Source of the DNA: Nematostella vectensis
Taxonomy: Eukaryota > Cnidaria > Anthozoa > Actiniaria > Edwardsiidae
Length of the DNA: 64,000 nucleotides
Assembly (NCBI RefSeq): GCF_932526225.1
Contig: NC_064040.1
Span: forward strand, 8,157,181-8,221,180
Direction of reading: 5' to 3'
Shown here: piece by piece, positions 1-14,300 of the stretch
Numbering within the stretch: position 1 is the first letter of the stretch
How the letters are laid out: each line of letters begins with the position of its first letter
Program-made: the position numbers and the translations under genes
The notes under the pieces: generated by a model
Seen by the model: the letters and a program-made list of their open reading frames with translations, nothing else
What the model was told of the DNA's origin: nothing
Database searches by the model: none

Positions 1-1271
1 AGCCACACTGATAGCTCGCCAGCTCTCGCTGGCACTTTTGAACCCAGTGGCCTCAACCGGCGTGAAGAAACCGTTTTACCATCTTCCTTAAGTTACTCCT
101 TACTCAATTACTACTTTTATATTTTGTTAGTTAATCATCAATGAACTTTGTACATATACTAGCTGTAACATGCCACTGTAACTCATTTATAACCTGAAGA
201 AGGCAGGTATTGGCCTGCCGAAATATGGTTTAAAAATAACAACTCTGCGTTGTTGTGGACTTTTTCTTTTAAAGGTTTTATTTCATAAATCAACTGTCGA
301 CGCAGATTTCAAGGTCCGACGACATCAGCAGATAGAGGCTGACCGGTGGTTTCTTCCTACCTTTTTGTGGTCTAAAAGAGCCTGGGTCGAGCACGTGGGA
401 AACCTGTGATTCTCTAAAAACGCTAAGGCCTGGGCAGTTAACATGAATTCCTGCAAGTTTACGTAGAAATTCTCGACGTACACAGTTCTAGGGCGACAAA
501 AAGCAAAAAAAAAATTGATTGAAGCGGGTTTCTAAAGACAATATGTTATGTACTCATAAAGAATTGACCGAGCGAGCTAAAAACGACAATGTTCAAATCA
601 AGATTGATTGATATGGATAGAGAATACTTGAAGTAACATGACCCTCTCTGGATATCAGTGAGTTCGAGGACTACATGGTTAACTTATGTGCTGTTTGGTC
701 TACAAAGTCGGCATGTCCGCAGGCTTTTCGTGTCCAGGAGGCAAGACTAACATTAAATAAACGGATTGATATGAAAAGTGCCGATACCTGCTGTACTGTA
801 TCTGACGCGCTGAAAGACTTTCGATGAAGTCCGCAGCTATGAGTTGACCCCCACCCACCCCACCCCTTGAACGCAAATCTAGACTTTTTGCATATGATGG
901 GATGGAGATGCCTGTGTGTTCCCTGCATAGCAAGGAACGCCTTGGCGTTTACTTTAAAAAGCTTGAAACACCCCCAGCCTGCCAGCAATGCGACTTTATC
1001 AATTAGTCAAACAAAGTGTTACTTACTGTTGGAATTAGCTCGGATATTAGAATTTGAAGAGATTTTCCACGCAAACTTACAGGAATTTGTTTTAACTACA
1101 ATTATGCAGGCTGCCATCTAAAAAAATACCCAGATGCCATCTAAAAAATACCTAGACCCTAACTTTTTAAGTTGTAACAGGTTCCCCGTGCGCTCGCTCC
1201 AGTTTCTCTCTACTGTCTTTTAAAAAAAATCGACAGCCATTGATGAATGGGATGTCGGGTCATTTGCAAAA
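1..1271. other. No gene recognised
   Basis: I see no supported gene. Open frames here are short, lack family motifs and are not bounded by convincing splice sites. Two neighbouring copies of a short motif (atgccatctaaaaaa) occur near 1110-1150. The stretch could hold the 3' end of an upstream gene or distant control sequence, but nothing shows it. Confidence 0.4.
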
Positions 1272-1484
1272 ATGGGAACCTTGCATTTCTATTTCCTTGG
1301 GAGAAACTCGGAACAGATTCAATTAAAAATGAGACATCAAGTTAAGAGGTTATTTGATTTAATCGATGGTAACTCGGAAAAAAGACTATCGATTCAGGAA
1401 ATACGAGACATTTGTTCCATAACAACAATAGCCATACAACATCCGCTCGGTGGCCGATACAGACACGCGATGTTTCCGATTTGA
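1272..1484 (+). CDS. Short ORF with EF-hand-like loop (doubtful)
   Basis: A 70-residue frame opens with ATG. Residues 32-43 fit the 12-residue EF-hand calcium loop: Asp at loop position 1, Asn at 3, Glu at 5, Leu at 8 and Glu at 12, preceded by a helix-like stretch (VKRLFDLI). The glycine usual at position 6 is Lys. The frame ends soon after in unrelated sequence, so this could be an exon piece of a calcium-binding protein, a relic, or chance. I found no partner exon. It lies about 240 bp upstream of the receptor gene start on the same strand. Confidence 0.2.
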   Translation: MGTLHFYFLGRNSEQIQLKMRHQVKRLFDLIDGNSEKRLSIQEIRDICSITTIAIQHPLGGRYRHAMFPI

Positions 1485-1719
1485 AGCGATCGCAGCTCGG
1501 GTCAAGTCGGACACCTTCGGGTCATCCAATTAGATCCAGACATGACAAACTATCCTATTACGTCGCTGTGGAATCCTAGTCTCGCTTATGAGCCGGTGGC
1601 GTGATCTTTTCACTTTAGATCTTCTGATATACCGAGGAAGAGAGAGCGTGCGCGCGGCCTAGTAATAGAAAGCTCATTCAAGTTACACCCGGCAAAGTGT
1701 TTCTACACTTCTCTTAGAA

Positions 1720-4700
1720 ATGGGCCATAATATTCCTCACAAAGATAAAAACCCGAGCCCTCGATCAATGGGACGCCAATCGGGCACGGAGATGTACATA
1801 AATCCGACTTATTTAGAGTACAGAGCGTGGTTAAACGACCAGGATTCGGACAGAGTCAGCCTTCCAAGCGCCTCCGAGCTTCACATAGACGGCTTGTGTA
1901 GAATGACCGAGGATACTATTTCAATGACGAAATCTGATGTTGGATCGCTGCAACGAAAATCCCGGTCAAGGAACAAGGCAGTGTTTTTTAACGCTTTGGT
2001 ATTTTTATTCTCATTCTCGTCCATGGTAGTCACGGCGCTGTTCCTATTTGGGGAAATCAGTTCTCCCTCGTGCGGATGCGGCGTCCAAAAAGGTGAGTAC
2101 TACAAACCGTATAACAACCCACACACCAAGCCAGGCAATTTGAAAGCTCTCGAGTACACCGCTAAACCGTGTGAAATATCGTAAGAAGCAAATATCAGGT
2201 TACCAAAAATTTCCTTGATCTTTCGAGAGTTCGGGAAAATATGAGAAAGTTTTCCGACAGAAGAATTACGATCCGCGCTTTGTAACCAAGTATTTATATG
2301 AAATGCGCGCGAATATTTTGCTCGCACAAGGCGGGTGACATTCTTGTGTTAGTAAACATCGCATGCTTCAACTTCAACCCTTCAAGTTTTTTTAATGATC
2401 TTGCTGAACCTCGTTTCTACCTACTGATACCACTAATAGTAAACGTAGTGCTGCACGTATAATTGACACTCGTTTATAATACTCTTATATCGACTTATAT
2501 GTGTTTATATTCATATCGACACTCACGCCGTTTGCGCGCTTTAAGAATAATTCTAATACATTACACACGATTTTCTAAATAATCATGAGTTTGTCTCAAA
2601 CACGAGATTGCGTGCACTTAGAGAACTGCTTGTCAAAGGCTTTTGACTGGAAGTCCCAGTCAATGATCAGTGTTTACAGCCCAATCCTTAGGGGGAGTGG
2701 CAGAGGACTTGGTTGGGAGGATGCCATTCTTGTATTTTTTGGCAAGATATACGATCTGTAGCAGAAGGAGTCCTACAACAGATTTCAAGGCTAAAACCCT
2801 GTCAAGTTCGCAAACACAACGAGCGTGGGAAACTTATACTACTGTCTTCTTGATCTAAGCATCGTGACCCCTAACTTTCGTTCCAAGAAATAACTTGCAG
2901 TACTAGCCACTAGAGCTTTCTATCAAAAGTAGAGTTTCGATAACGGAGTTTTGATAACGAAGTAACGGAACAAAACAACCTATAACCTTTTTTTTCTGAG
3001 ACAGTTGATAAATTTGTGTTCATAAGAAATACAATTACTTTGTACGATGTGTAGACTTGTGTTATTTAAACTATGTACATCACCGTTTGTCATATTTAGT
3101 CAGCGAGGTATGCCAATCTTTGGCAAACATGATAAGCGAACGGTGCGGTGATGACATTCAAAAGAAAACTTCCGAGCCACGTGCTGTTTCACTGTGCTAA
3201 GACACAGCGATGAGTCCGTATTAACTTGTTGAACGCCAAAACAGCTGTGGAATACACGCAATATTCTCCTAATACTGCCGTAGTCTTCCCACGATGTTGT
3301 TAAAGCACTAGGACCCACAGCTCAACCATATTGTTTTGATTACTGAGCTTTATTCGTTTGACTTTTTTAGAGAGAAATACAAAAAAAAATCTGAAAGCAT
3401 TTTTAGGGACCCGCTATTTGATACGTGGCGGGTCGGTAACGAAAATTCCCCGATTGTGCAATCCACAACGCTTTTTCTCCTCAACTACTCAATTACACCC
3501 ACATTACTCCCTAGCTATACTGTCATTTTTTACTAATTTCTATCTAGATAAAGAAGGGGTTAAAAAGGCTGCCCTGCCCTTCCAAGGAGAACTTGTTTTG
3601 CTTATATGGGCACGCTCTCGTACGTGCGTATTTCAGCTTTTCAGCTTACTTCGATCTCTATCTAAAAGGGTTGAAATTTCAGACTAAGCCTTACCATAAA
3701 AAAAGGTTCGAGACTTGAAGAGAAAAAAACGTGGATATTTGTCAAGAAAGAAGAAACATGGTACTCGTAAAACTACTTGACCGGCTGGCGAAAAAGTCTC
3801 GGAGATTGATATACAATTCAAAACAAGTGCAACTTAAAAAAAACGAGCGTAACACAAAACCGAGTCGCCAAAAGCATTATTGACTCTTTCAAGCAAGAAG
3901 CACGGGTGCCCTAGTGTGTTAGCACGTCGGCCTCTCACAGCTGTGGCCCAGGTTCGAATCCTGGCTCAAACTGGGGATTTTTTCCGGGTTCCTGCCTTGA
4001 TTCGAATTGTGTCACAAGTGAGTTGAAGTTATTCTCCCGTGTTTCCAGTCTTCTCGGATAAGGACACTAAACCGGAGGTCCCGTCTCTTCAAGCTGCATT
4101 ACACTAACCTGAACCGAAGGGACGCAAAAGAACCACTGAGGACGCAATAAACCCTCTGGCAGTGACCACCCCCAGTGACAGTGCTTACTAACAATACACA
4201 CACGGGGGCACTTGATGTGGAGCCCTAGCTCTGTTGTGCCTTCCGCACCATTATAGCTGGTGGAAGTTAGTACATACAAACAGATGTATTCTCGATATGA
4301 CAGTCGATTTTCAATATCACCAATAAAGTATCAGACTTCACCCGATTATTTGAACATCCCTTTCAAAAAGAGCGTTAGTTTTAATAATGTAAACAATAAC
4401 AAATGAGTGGCTGATCGACATTCATTAATGTCCAAGTATGCGGCGTTTTATTAAGGCGAACATCTCTGCGTCATGTGTCTGCCTATCCAGTGCATATACC
4501 TATCTTGAACATTATGCACTCGTAAGATTTACGTCAGAATATTTAATAAAGGTCAGAAGCAATCGATCTTATAAACGCACTTTTTCCTTGTTGCATTCCA
4601 ATCTGTGAAGATTGGTAAAACAAGAACACAAAAGTTTTCCTCGAAGTGTCTGCGACAGTTTGCGTTCAATGTACAGGCCCGACTGAAAGGTCAGCTCTTT

Positions 4701-7700
4701 TTAAGGAAAGTTTTGTACTACTCCGCGGTAGGACGAGCTACCTTGAAATAAAATGGTCCGCTTTATGGGTAAACAACCCCCACCCCCCCCCCCTCCCTAA
4801 CAAAACTCTAGCTACGGGCCTGATGTAATTGTTTTCTTTTTACGCGTTATCTAGAATATAAACGGCTTTTTTTTTCGCTTCTGATAGCCTAAAGGGATAA
4901 CTGAAATTGCGAAAGAATCACAGACATTTACAAATGATATAAAGGCGTTCGACGATCTTTTTGTCGTTTACCATTGGTTTTTATTATCGGAAATCCATGC
5001 TCCTTCGTGTACAGGAGAACGGAAGTACCGAATGGTGTTTTTGAATATGGCATGGCTAGCTTAATCACCAGAAAAATATTGTGGGTTATCAGGAAATAGA
5101 GCTTTTCAAGCATCACTTGAAGAAAAAAAAGTGCGACATATTTTAGAGGGCCCTTTACTCCAAATATTACCTTTATATCCACCCGAGACCTCTGTCACTA
5201 GGTTCACGCCTTCCCCCAGGAGCCAGCATTACACGCCACCTAAGGCTCTTCAGAACAGAGAGTTTGATAATAAATTCAATACGTTCGTGTATAATTTTGA
5301 CATTTTTTTTATTTCTAGCCAACAAGAATAACAATTTTTGCGTTACTGTCGAATCAGTTGTATCGCGACCCGCGTTTTCGAAACACGACTTGTTTTGGTT
5401 TTCTGTTCCGTCAGTAAAACCATATATTCTGAGCCAATCAGAGTCTCGCTTTGTGCACTTCCCTGGCTACCCTCTGGACGAAAACCACACAGTTTCGCGA
5501 CAGAAAGCCAGGCAACTGCACTAGGCGAGAGATGGCAAAAATCTGATTGCCTTAGAATAATTTGACTGGCGGAACAGAAAATCCCAAAAGCCGAAAACAA
5601 ATCGATGTTTTGAAAGTGCGGCGTCGCGATACAACGGATTCGACAGTAATGCATTACGAACCTTTAATGGGAAAATCATGTGGTCCTTTGTCATTATAAA
5701 AATGAGCAGACCCGCACATGTCTGTTTGTTTGGGACTTATTTGGGAATCTATCATGCCCTTTATACTCTCTTTATGAAGGATGGTGTTAACATCTTTTTG
5801 CGATTTACGCGCGTAAGAGTGATCATCCACCTGTCAACACAGGTGCGTCTGCAAAGAAGTGAGTCCAAAGTCCACAACGCTTTTCTACTCAACTACTCAA
5901 ATACACACACATCACTGCCTGGCTATACTGTCATTTCTTACCGTTTTCTACTTGGATGAGGATGGGGTTTTAACCTCTTAAGGCTGCCCTTTTTAGGGAG
6001 AACTTGTTTTTGCTTGTATGAGCACGCTCGCGTACGTGCGTATATCACCCTTTCGATCTCTATCTTTCGTGTCGATCATCGCGGATGTAAAAAATGGGTT
6101 GAAATTTCAGACTAAGCCTTACCATAAAAAGATTTTTGAGACTTGAAGAGAAAAAAACGTGGATATTTGACAAGAAAGAAGCGACTTTGAATACATGGTA
6201 CTCGTAAAACTACTTGACCGGCCGGCGAAAAAGTCTTGGAGATTGATATACAATTCAAAACAAGTGCAACTTGAAAAAAAAACGAGCGTAACTATAGAAC
6301 AAAGCACAATTTAACAATCGAAGGGACTTTGGACTGCTCAAGGGCTTACTCTTAGCAGAAATATGCGGGTATCTATTTTTATTTGTCCCAAAATCTGATT
6401 TTAGGTGTGCATAGTTTTACTGTCGACTATGATTTTTCTTACTTTTTAGTTCTTATTTATCTTATGTACAGTACGTGTAGGAATTTTCTTGTTATCCCCG
6501 ATGGAGATTCGGAAACCGGAATGTCAGACAGCTAACCTCTAACCTATTCGTCGCTGAACCTCTATCGATATATAAACTAGACAAGACGTGAATCGGAAGA
6601 CAAGAAGTAACTAGAAGGCACACTACGCATACAAGTCACAACTCCTACTCAGTCCACCTCAATCACCGACACCTGCCCAGTATAAGAGCCTCACCTAATT
6701 AAACGTGTTGTACTTTTATATAATATAGAATCCGATGACGAGGGGACTGTACGTGAGAAAGGAAACAACGAAAGTACTGACAGTGCTACCCGCCACGACA
6801 TTTCATAATTTTAAAGCTTGTTTTGTCATAGTTCTGGGAGGATTTGTGATCTTTGCTAGTTGGAAAAAAAAATGTCTAGAGATAAAACAGATTTTAAAAT
6901 AAGCGCCTCTCACGAATAAACGCCCTGTTGGGAATAGATGAAAAAAATAAAAGAAATTCCGTGCTCGATTCTCGCCAATGATCCNNNNNNNNNNNNNNNN
7001 NNNNNNNNNNNNNNNNNNNNNNNNNNNNNNNNNNNNNNNNNNNNNNNNNNNNNNNNNNNNNNNNNNNNNNNNNNNNNNNNNNNNNNNNNNNNNNNNNNNN
7101 NNNNNNNNNNNNNNNNNNNNNNNNNNNNNNNNNNNNNNNNNNNNNNNNNNNNNNNNNNNNNNNNNNNNNNNNNNNNNNNNNNNNAACCGTTAAACAGCGT
7201 TTTGCGCAATCACCAAGAAATTAAGCGCGAATCATGCCAAACAGACAGATTCTGATCGCGAGGGTAGGGGGGTGTGGGTATGAATTAATATTGGGGTTTT
7301 ACCTACTAGCCATTACCTAGGCATCTCATTAATTTATCGCCGCGGGTGATTTTTTCATTTTTTTTTGAGCTGGGAGTTATAGACCCACTGAACGTTCACC
7401 CCATTCCCTCCCTACACAACCACTTAGCCACGGGCCTTACTAGTCGGTCTAGAAGCCCTTGGCATGCTAAGGGTGTGAGAGGGAGGGAAAACATCCTCTT
7501 GCACGACCGCCCAGGTTTATTTATTTATTTTTTTGTCTTTGTGGGGACATGTGCATCACGTTGCATTTACTTGACCTTGAGCCCACACACAATATTTAAA
7601 CACGACAGCAGTTGACTAGCATTCCCGTCAAGGTCACGTCACGTGGTGACGGCGTAGTGCGATTTGAATGGAAAACCATCGGGCAGAACGGAAATACGAC

Positions 7701-8348
7701 ATAGATACGACATATAGCGACTGTAATACTAGAATTCTTTAAGAGTTAAACACATTTGTGTCGGAATGGAGCGGTTGTATATTTAGTGCGTATTTATATT
7801 GGTTATACTATATGATCTGGGGGGTTAGAAGGAAGCAGAACCCCTTCATGGGTACACCCTATTGTGTAGGTGCAATGTGTGAATCCAGAAAATATCCATC
7901 GCCCTCCCCTTGTCTGAGGAAATTGAAAATTCCGCATATCAATCAATCTTTAGAAAACCATCGTATTTTTAGCTCGCTCGGTCAATTGTTTGCAATGACA
8001 CACCATATTTGGTACTCCGCATCAATCATTTCAGCGCTTTTTTTGTCTTTCTAGGACTGTGTAAGTCAGGAATGAAAAAAGGGATAAATTAAGATACTGG
8101 GGGTATGTGTTATTTCAGCAATCACACAATGACGGGTCAATGAAGGTTATACTATAACAGTAACGATACTAAACCTCGTTTTTTAGATACAAGAGGAGAT
8201 AACAGAGCAGCGAGTATGCAAAAGTCTAGGGAGAGCCAAGAGTATGTGAACAGAATCCTGGCGCAGCTACAAGACAATCTAACAGGGCTGACGGGAATGG
8301 TGGTACGTAAACTTCCGTCTTTGCTCTTGCACATATAGAACCCACGAC

Positions 8349-8399
<51 letters not shown>

Positions 8400-11300
8400 A
8401 AAAAACACACAAATTTTACCAGCATAGCCTTTGCCAACATACAACAAATGGAATGAATGCGGGTGAGGGAATTATGGTATATAGACCCCCTCTCCCCTCC
8501 CCCCTCTAAACACACATTATAAAAACATATCCGTTACCATAAAATACTACCATAACAGTCTTGTACCCAGGCGCCGACGATGCATTTTGGAGAAGTTGAA
8601 GCGCACGAGTCTGCTACAATAACATTAAGTAGAGCCTCTCCGATACCGAGCGCCTTCCACTTAAATAACAGAGACAGACGTGCAAGACATTCTTACAGAT
8701 CTGATGAAGCTAGCGGCACGGAAGTCCCCTTACCCCCTCAACCATGCCAATATCCATTTCCCAAATCTCCCTTCCCCTCACACAGCATGGACAACCCCAT
8801 TTCAGCCACTTCAAGTTTAAGGGGGGGGGGCAGGGAGCATCACCTATCCTCCTTTCGCTGGTAATACATGCGTAATACAAATAGACTGCCGTTGCGCAAA
8901 TAATTGTTACATCTCTACAGAATAATCAAAAAGTGGAGCTAGAGAAAATGAGGGCTTCGCTCTCGTCTCTGAAGGAAAAATCCTCAGAGCACGCAGACCT
9001 CACGGAGCAGGTAGGTTTCACAGGGTGCTGAGAGGACTAGTTTGGATCAGTTGCTTGAGGAGGAAATCGATGGTCTTTGAAGGATGGGATGATTGTTGTG
9101 ATAGTGATGACGATGGTAATTTATAATTTCATAATGAAATAAAAACGACGGATTGTTTGATATTGATTTATATGGTTGGCAGGGACATCATATGCCAAAA
9201 TACTTTTTTTTAGGAACATGAATATCAAAAATACTGTGTTTTGGTGTTCGAGTGAGGTACACGCCCGTCTACTTCCACCAACTCGCCAGTAGTGACAAAT
9301 GGCATATGGATAATCGAGGGGACGGGGACGGGGAATGGTCAGAATGTTGTAGTAAAAAAGTAATTTAAATTGCAGCTAGAAAAAAACACAGGGCGAATAA
9401 ACGAAGTGTCAGCAGATCTCAGAATTGTAAAATCAGAGATGAGTCTGGAGAAGACATATCTCCGATCAACGACGGCCAAAGTAAGTGATCAAATTCTAAT
9501 CTCACTTGCATTGAATGTGTTTTCTTTTGCGGTATTGAAAGGCTCCTGTTCTTAATGAGAAGTATAAAACTTTGAAGACAGTTCCTATGAGAAATGAGAC
9601 CTAACCGCTTACACTAGTAAGGTAAAGGGCTTGGGTTAATATAAAAATGCCATGAACTACAACGTCATCTGGAACTGTGTGCTTAAGATTCCTGCTCAGC
9701 GCTTGGTTATTTGTAGATTTGGTCAAGTGTGGAATATCTTAACGCCAGTTGCACCTCGCAGCTGAAGCAAACTCGTTACTATGACAATGCTGTCTACTCG
9801 GCGGTCAAAGAAATGAACGAAACCTTTAATAAAAAGGTAAGGGAGGGATGTTATAAATAATAATAAAAATTTGGTCTTTAACAAGTAAAAAAGTTTTATT
9901 TTATTTTTCAAACGACAAAAAAGCCCACCAAAGCAAAGCAGCGGTAGGGTGGTTTGGCCCATTAACCGTGCGACGCGCGCTACCGTGGCCACCTTGACAG
10001 TTGTGGGTAGTAAGCCAATCAGGATACGAGAAACGTACTATATCTGATACGACGCGCGCTACCGTGGCCACCTTGACAGTTTTGTGAAGCAAGCAACGAG
10101 AAACGTGCTATCAGATTGTCATCAACGTCACTAGCCACCAGCATGGAACAGTTATGATACAAAGCACGATACAATCCCCTAGTCATAAATTCTGTGTCAA
10201 TCAAAGAAGTGAATCTAGAATGCTGATTGGCTAACTTTTAGAAATCTTCGCCTTGGTTTCCGCTAAAACACGCGTCGCTTTTGAGGAGACTTAGGAGTAG
10301 CATCATCAGTAAAGTATTAAAATTCTTTTTTTTTTGCTCCTGTAACAGGTGGATAACAACCTTCAGGTGATTCATGAAATTAAGGTTTCCCTGAATACCA
10401 CCAAGCAGGACATGGAGGCTCAGAAGGCGACCATGAGGACAGCGGTAGCACAAGTAAGCCGCCAGTTAGTACTTCATGTAGCCATCATAGGAGGGGCGTA
10501 TCTAGCTTTTTGCCAGGGGGGGGGGGGGGGGGTTGACCCAAAAATGTTCGCCATTATTTTACCTTCGTAACGATTTTGGAATGAACAGACACAATGAAAA
10601 CAATAAAAAGGCAGCCCAAGGGAGGATTTAAACCCCCGAACCCCCCGAAATCCTCCCCCCCCCACCCCCGTAGATCCGCTACTGCATCATTATAGTTAGG
10701 GTTAGGGTCAGTATCTAGGACACACCAAGCCACAAAATCTAGGCATATGGAAACATGATGAAAACTCCAATTAACAATCTAAAAACAAAGTTTTATACTT
10801 TAATTCCAAATTCAATAGAGCAATAGCCTCACAGAATCAGCCGATGGAAATGGGTTGTTTCTCACACCTTATTTTTTTATGATAGGATAACAAAATAACA
10901 AAGATTCTTTAAACAATTGCAATTGTTGACTCCTGTTTTTTTGTGTGTGAATTACGAAAAATCCAATTCTTTCCGAAGGTAGAACGTTTTAATGGACTGT
11001 TTGCTGATAATAACAATAATCTAGATATAACTAGACGCTGCACCAGCGTTAACCCGGGCTACAAAAGAAATCACCGAAAAATGTAGTCTGTATTTTGTAC
11101 CTACTGGTGAGCTGTTTTCTCGGGGGCTCGTACACTTAAAAGCCTCGTGCAAACTGCAATGCTGGCGAATTTCCGCTTGACTGACTATAGGACAAAGGAA
11201 ATGTCAAAATGGGAAATGAACTTTCTGACATTTCCTTTGTCTTGTGGTCAGTCGAACAAGAATTTGCCAGCAATGCTGGCGCAGTTTGCACGGGGCTTTA

Positions 11301-14300
11301 CGCCGTAACACGGTGATAGAAGACATACTGAAGAGTATGGGATTTAGCATAACGAGACCGGCATTCTTGTAATAAATTTGACTGTTTATTGGGATAAGAC
11401 ACGCTCGCTACTGATAGCGAGCGATTAACGAGCGACAATGCTTGAGACACGATCCAAATTGCATACAAAACAAAAAACACAAATATTATCCAAACTTATC
11501 TTCGCTGTTATATATTCTCTTCTTTTTTCGGAATCACATGTGTCTATCGTAAGTTGTTAGAACTAAGAAATATTTGCACTACGAGCTGCAGAGAAAAAAG
11601 GCCTAGGCGGAGCGAGTCTCTTTATAGCAAAATAATTCAAACTTCATCAAATATCTGGTTATAGAACATGCTAGACAGTCCTTGTCCTGGCCAAAATATA
11701 CGGTTATACACATCTTTTCGTGTGGGTCATAGTAGACGGCGTGTGTATTTGTGTGGTAGTGAGCGTCCCTCCGAATTTTGCCAAAGAAAAGAGTCTTCCA
11801 CAAAAGCCGCCTCGCTTTCAGGCAAAGTATACCGCAGACCTCTGAGCATCGCAGGCTTACACGTTTTCGACATGGATAGATAGATAGACTTATAGCACTT
11901 ATAGAAAAGGTAAACTTAGACTCGGGCTACCACAGGTAATAATCTAATATATATTTTGCATCAAATAAATTGTTGTGTGTTTTTTTCTTTAGATATGGAC
12001 AGGATTTAAATCGTTAAACCAAACGGCCGTTAATCATCAACATCAGATGCAAACCATTGACGCTACGCTACATGGTGACGTCATGACCCTCAATCAAACC
12101 TTCACACACAAAGTAAGTCACATGGTCTTGTCCATCCAATCAAAGCTTGGCATTTGACAGAGGAACAAGAGATAGGGGATATGGATAATTTGTAGCCCTC
12201 TTCTTCTGTTAAGGCCGCCCCTTGGCTTACATAATCTATCAAGGTAATTCACCGTCAGTGTAGAGTCCTTGTACAAATTTATTGCTCCAATTTTAATTTG
12301 TTTTCTCGAATGAAGGCCAATTCCTTGCTAGAGACGATTTGGGCAGCTCTGAAGACAACAAGCGAGAATCTACAAACAACGTTTGACGCAAAAATGAAAT
12401 GGGCTGTGAGTAGATAAAACTAAGCTGTCTTCCACTAAGTACATTTTATAATATTTTTTCTTCAAAATTTGAAATATATTTTTAGCTATTTCAGCCATTA
12501 CCAGCTTATCATCGTAATAGCAGTACTAATGCCTTTATATTATTTTTTTAGCTTAATCAGACAAAAATGGCGTTCGAAGCATCGATGTCAGACCTCAAAG
12601 AAGATGTACAAAAAGTCAACGACAGCTTTACCACCAAGGTTTGATATTTTCCTATTACATTTTTTTTAGAAGTGGCTCTATCAAATTATTTGTTCCTTTT
12701 TATTTTATTGATTTTATTGGTTTACTGCAACAGCACAGCAATTTATGTGTGAGTTTTATAGGTGTTCACGCCCTATTTCTACCTTTTCTACAAACGCGTA
12801 GCAAGGGGATCGAAAAAGTCTGATCATTTGCCATTGAGCGTCTATGTGAATCAAGGCAACTATGTTAACGATGTTCACGCAATCGATTCACTTCTGCCCT
12901 TCATAAAAGCTCTTAGCGTGGTGATGGGGGGTTCTGATCATTTATCATAAGGGTTTTCTAAAGAAAGATACGTCTATTTAGGTGTCGCTTCAAGAACTGT
13001 TCCTTCTGAATCTCTCAAACGTGCAGAACCAGACCAAGCATCGTGTAGACGACATGGACAGCTTCCTCGCTAGCAAGATATCGGAGGTAGAGCCTTACAC
13101 TTTTCCAAGCATAGAGGTAGCCTCGTCACCTGGCTTCTATTGGCTGGGCGGCTTGTCGGTTAATGACGTCACTGTTGATTTGCCTGTAATCATGAATCTG
13201 TCATGGAACAACTTATAGAATGCGTGAAAACAGAGGGCTGTCATAAGACGCCTGGGAACTAGGCTCGAACAAAGGGCTACGTTATGACTTGACCGCACTG
13301 ATATTAGAAACAATGATACCATGCGGTACTCGAAGGGGGAAAAAATAAAGGAAACAGAACTCTCTTGATGGATGATCGTTTATTAGGATTTCGAATTACT
13401 GGGACTCCACAGATATTGCTTTACTAAATAAAATACAAATTGCAATTGTCCCTCAATATCTTTTAGCGTTACACGGTATGTATTGCTCTCAGTTTATGTA
13501 TGGTTATATTCCATTTCTATTGCGTTAAAGATGAACAGCATGATTCAGACTTTCTGGTTGAAGCTCAAATCCTCTACAGAGCAGCTGCAGCAAACATTTG
13601 ATGGCAAACTACACTGGGCGGTGAGTAATGATTTCCTTACTTCCTGTAATATTAACAGGGCCGTAGCAGGAGGTGGGGCACCCAATATGTTAAAAAATTA
13701 TAAGGAAATGACCAGTAGGGGCATGGCTGTGCCCCTAAAAATTCTCTTAATGTTTATGTTTTGTGCCCCTCCAAAATTTCAAGGCCTGCTACGGCACTGA
13801 ATTACCATCTTTCGACATCTTATATAATTTCTAGCTCCCACAGGATGTCCCTACTTTGGCTCCTTATAGAGCGTACACTCAAACTATGAACCCCCCAGTC
13901 AGTACATAGCGCGTACAGTCAAACCGCGAACACAACTTCTACTGTGTCCATATAGTGCATACACTCAAACTGTTTTGCTTGACGGCACGTTTTTTTAACA
14001 TTTTTAGCTCAACCAGACAAGGAGTGCACTAAATGTATCCATGACTAAAATGATGGGTGAAGTACAAGATGCGAATAGCAAAATTGCAGTGAAGGTACAT
14101 AGTGATTAAGAAAGGAAGTGGAAAGGGGGAAGAGAGCGGGGGGCGCTGGGGTCTACTTTTCAGGGGTCCCACGGGGTAGGTGGGATGTCCCCTTGGTTTT
14201 ACAATTGAAAAACCTGGAGTAGGTTGGGGGTTAAACTGAGGAAATGTCCCGTTTCAGGTTTCTGAATAAAAAAAAATCACCCTAATCCTTCCCTCCCTTT

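Noticed and set aside
3905..3980. Possible tRNA gene
   Set aside because: A and B boxes are present, but the acceptor stem does not pair and the body continues as a SINE.
6938..7255. Open frames crossing the run of N
   Set aside because: Unknown bases cannot support a coding call.
10692..10705. Telomere-like ttagggttaggg
   Set aside because: Only two units, inside an intron; no array.
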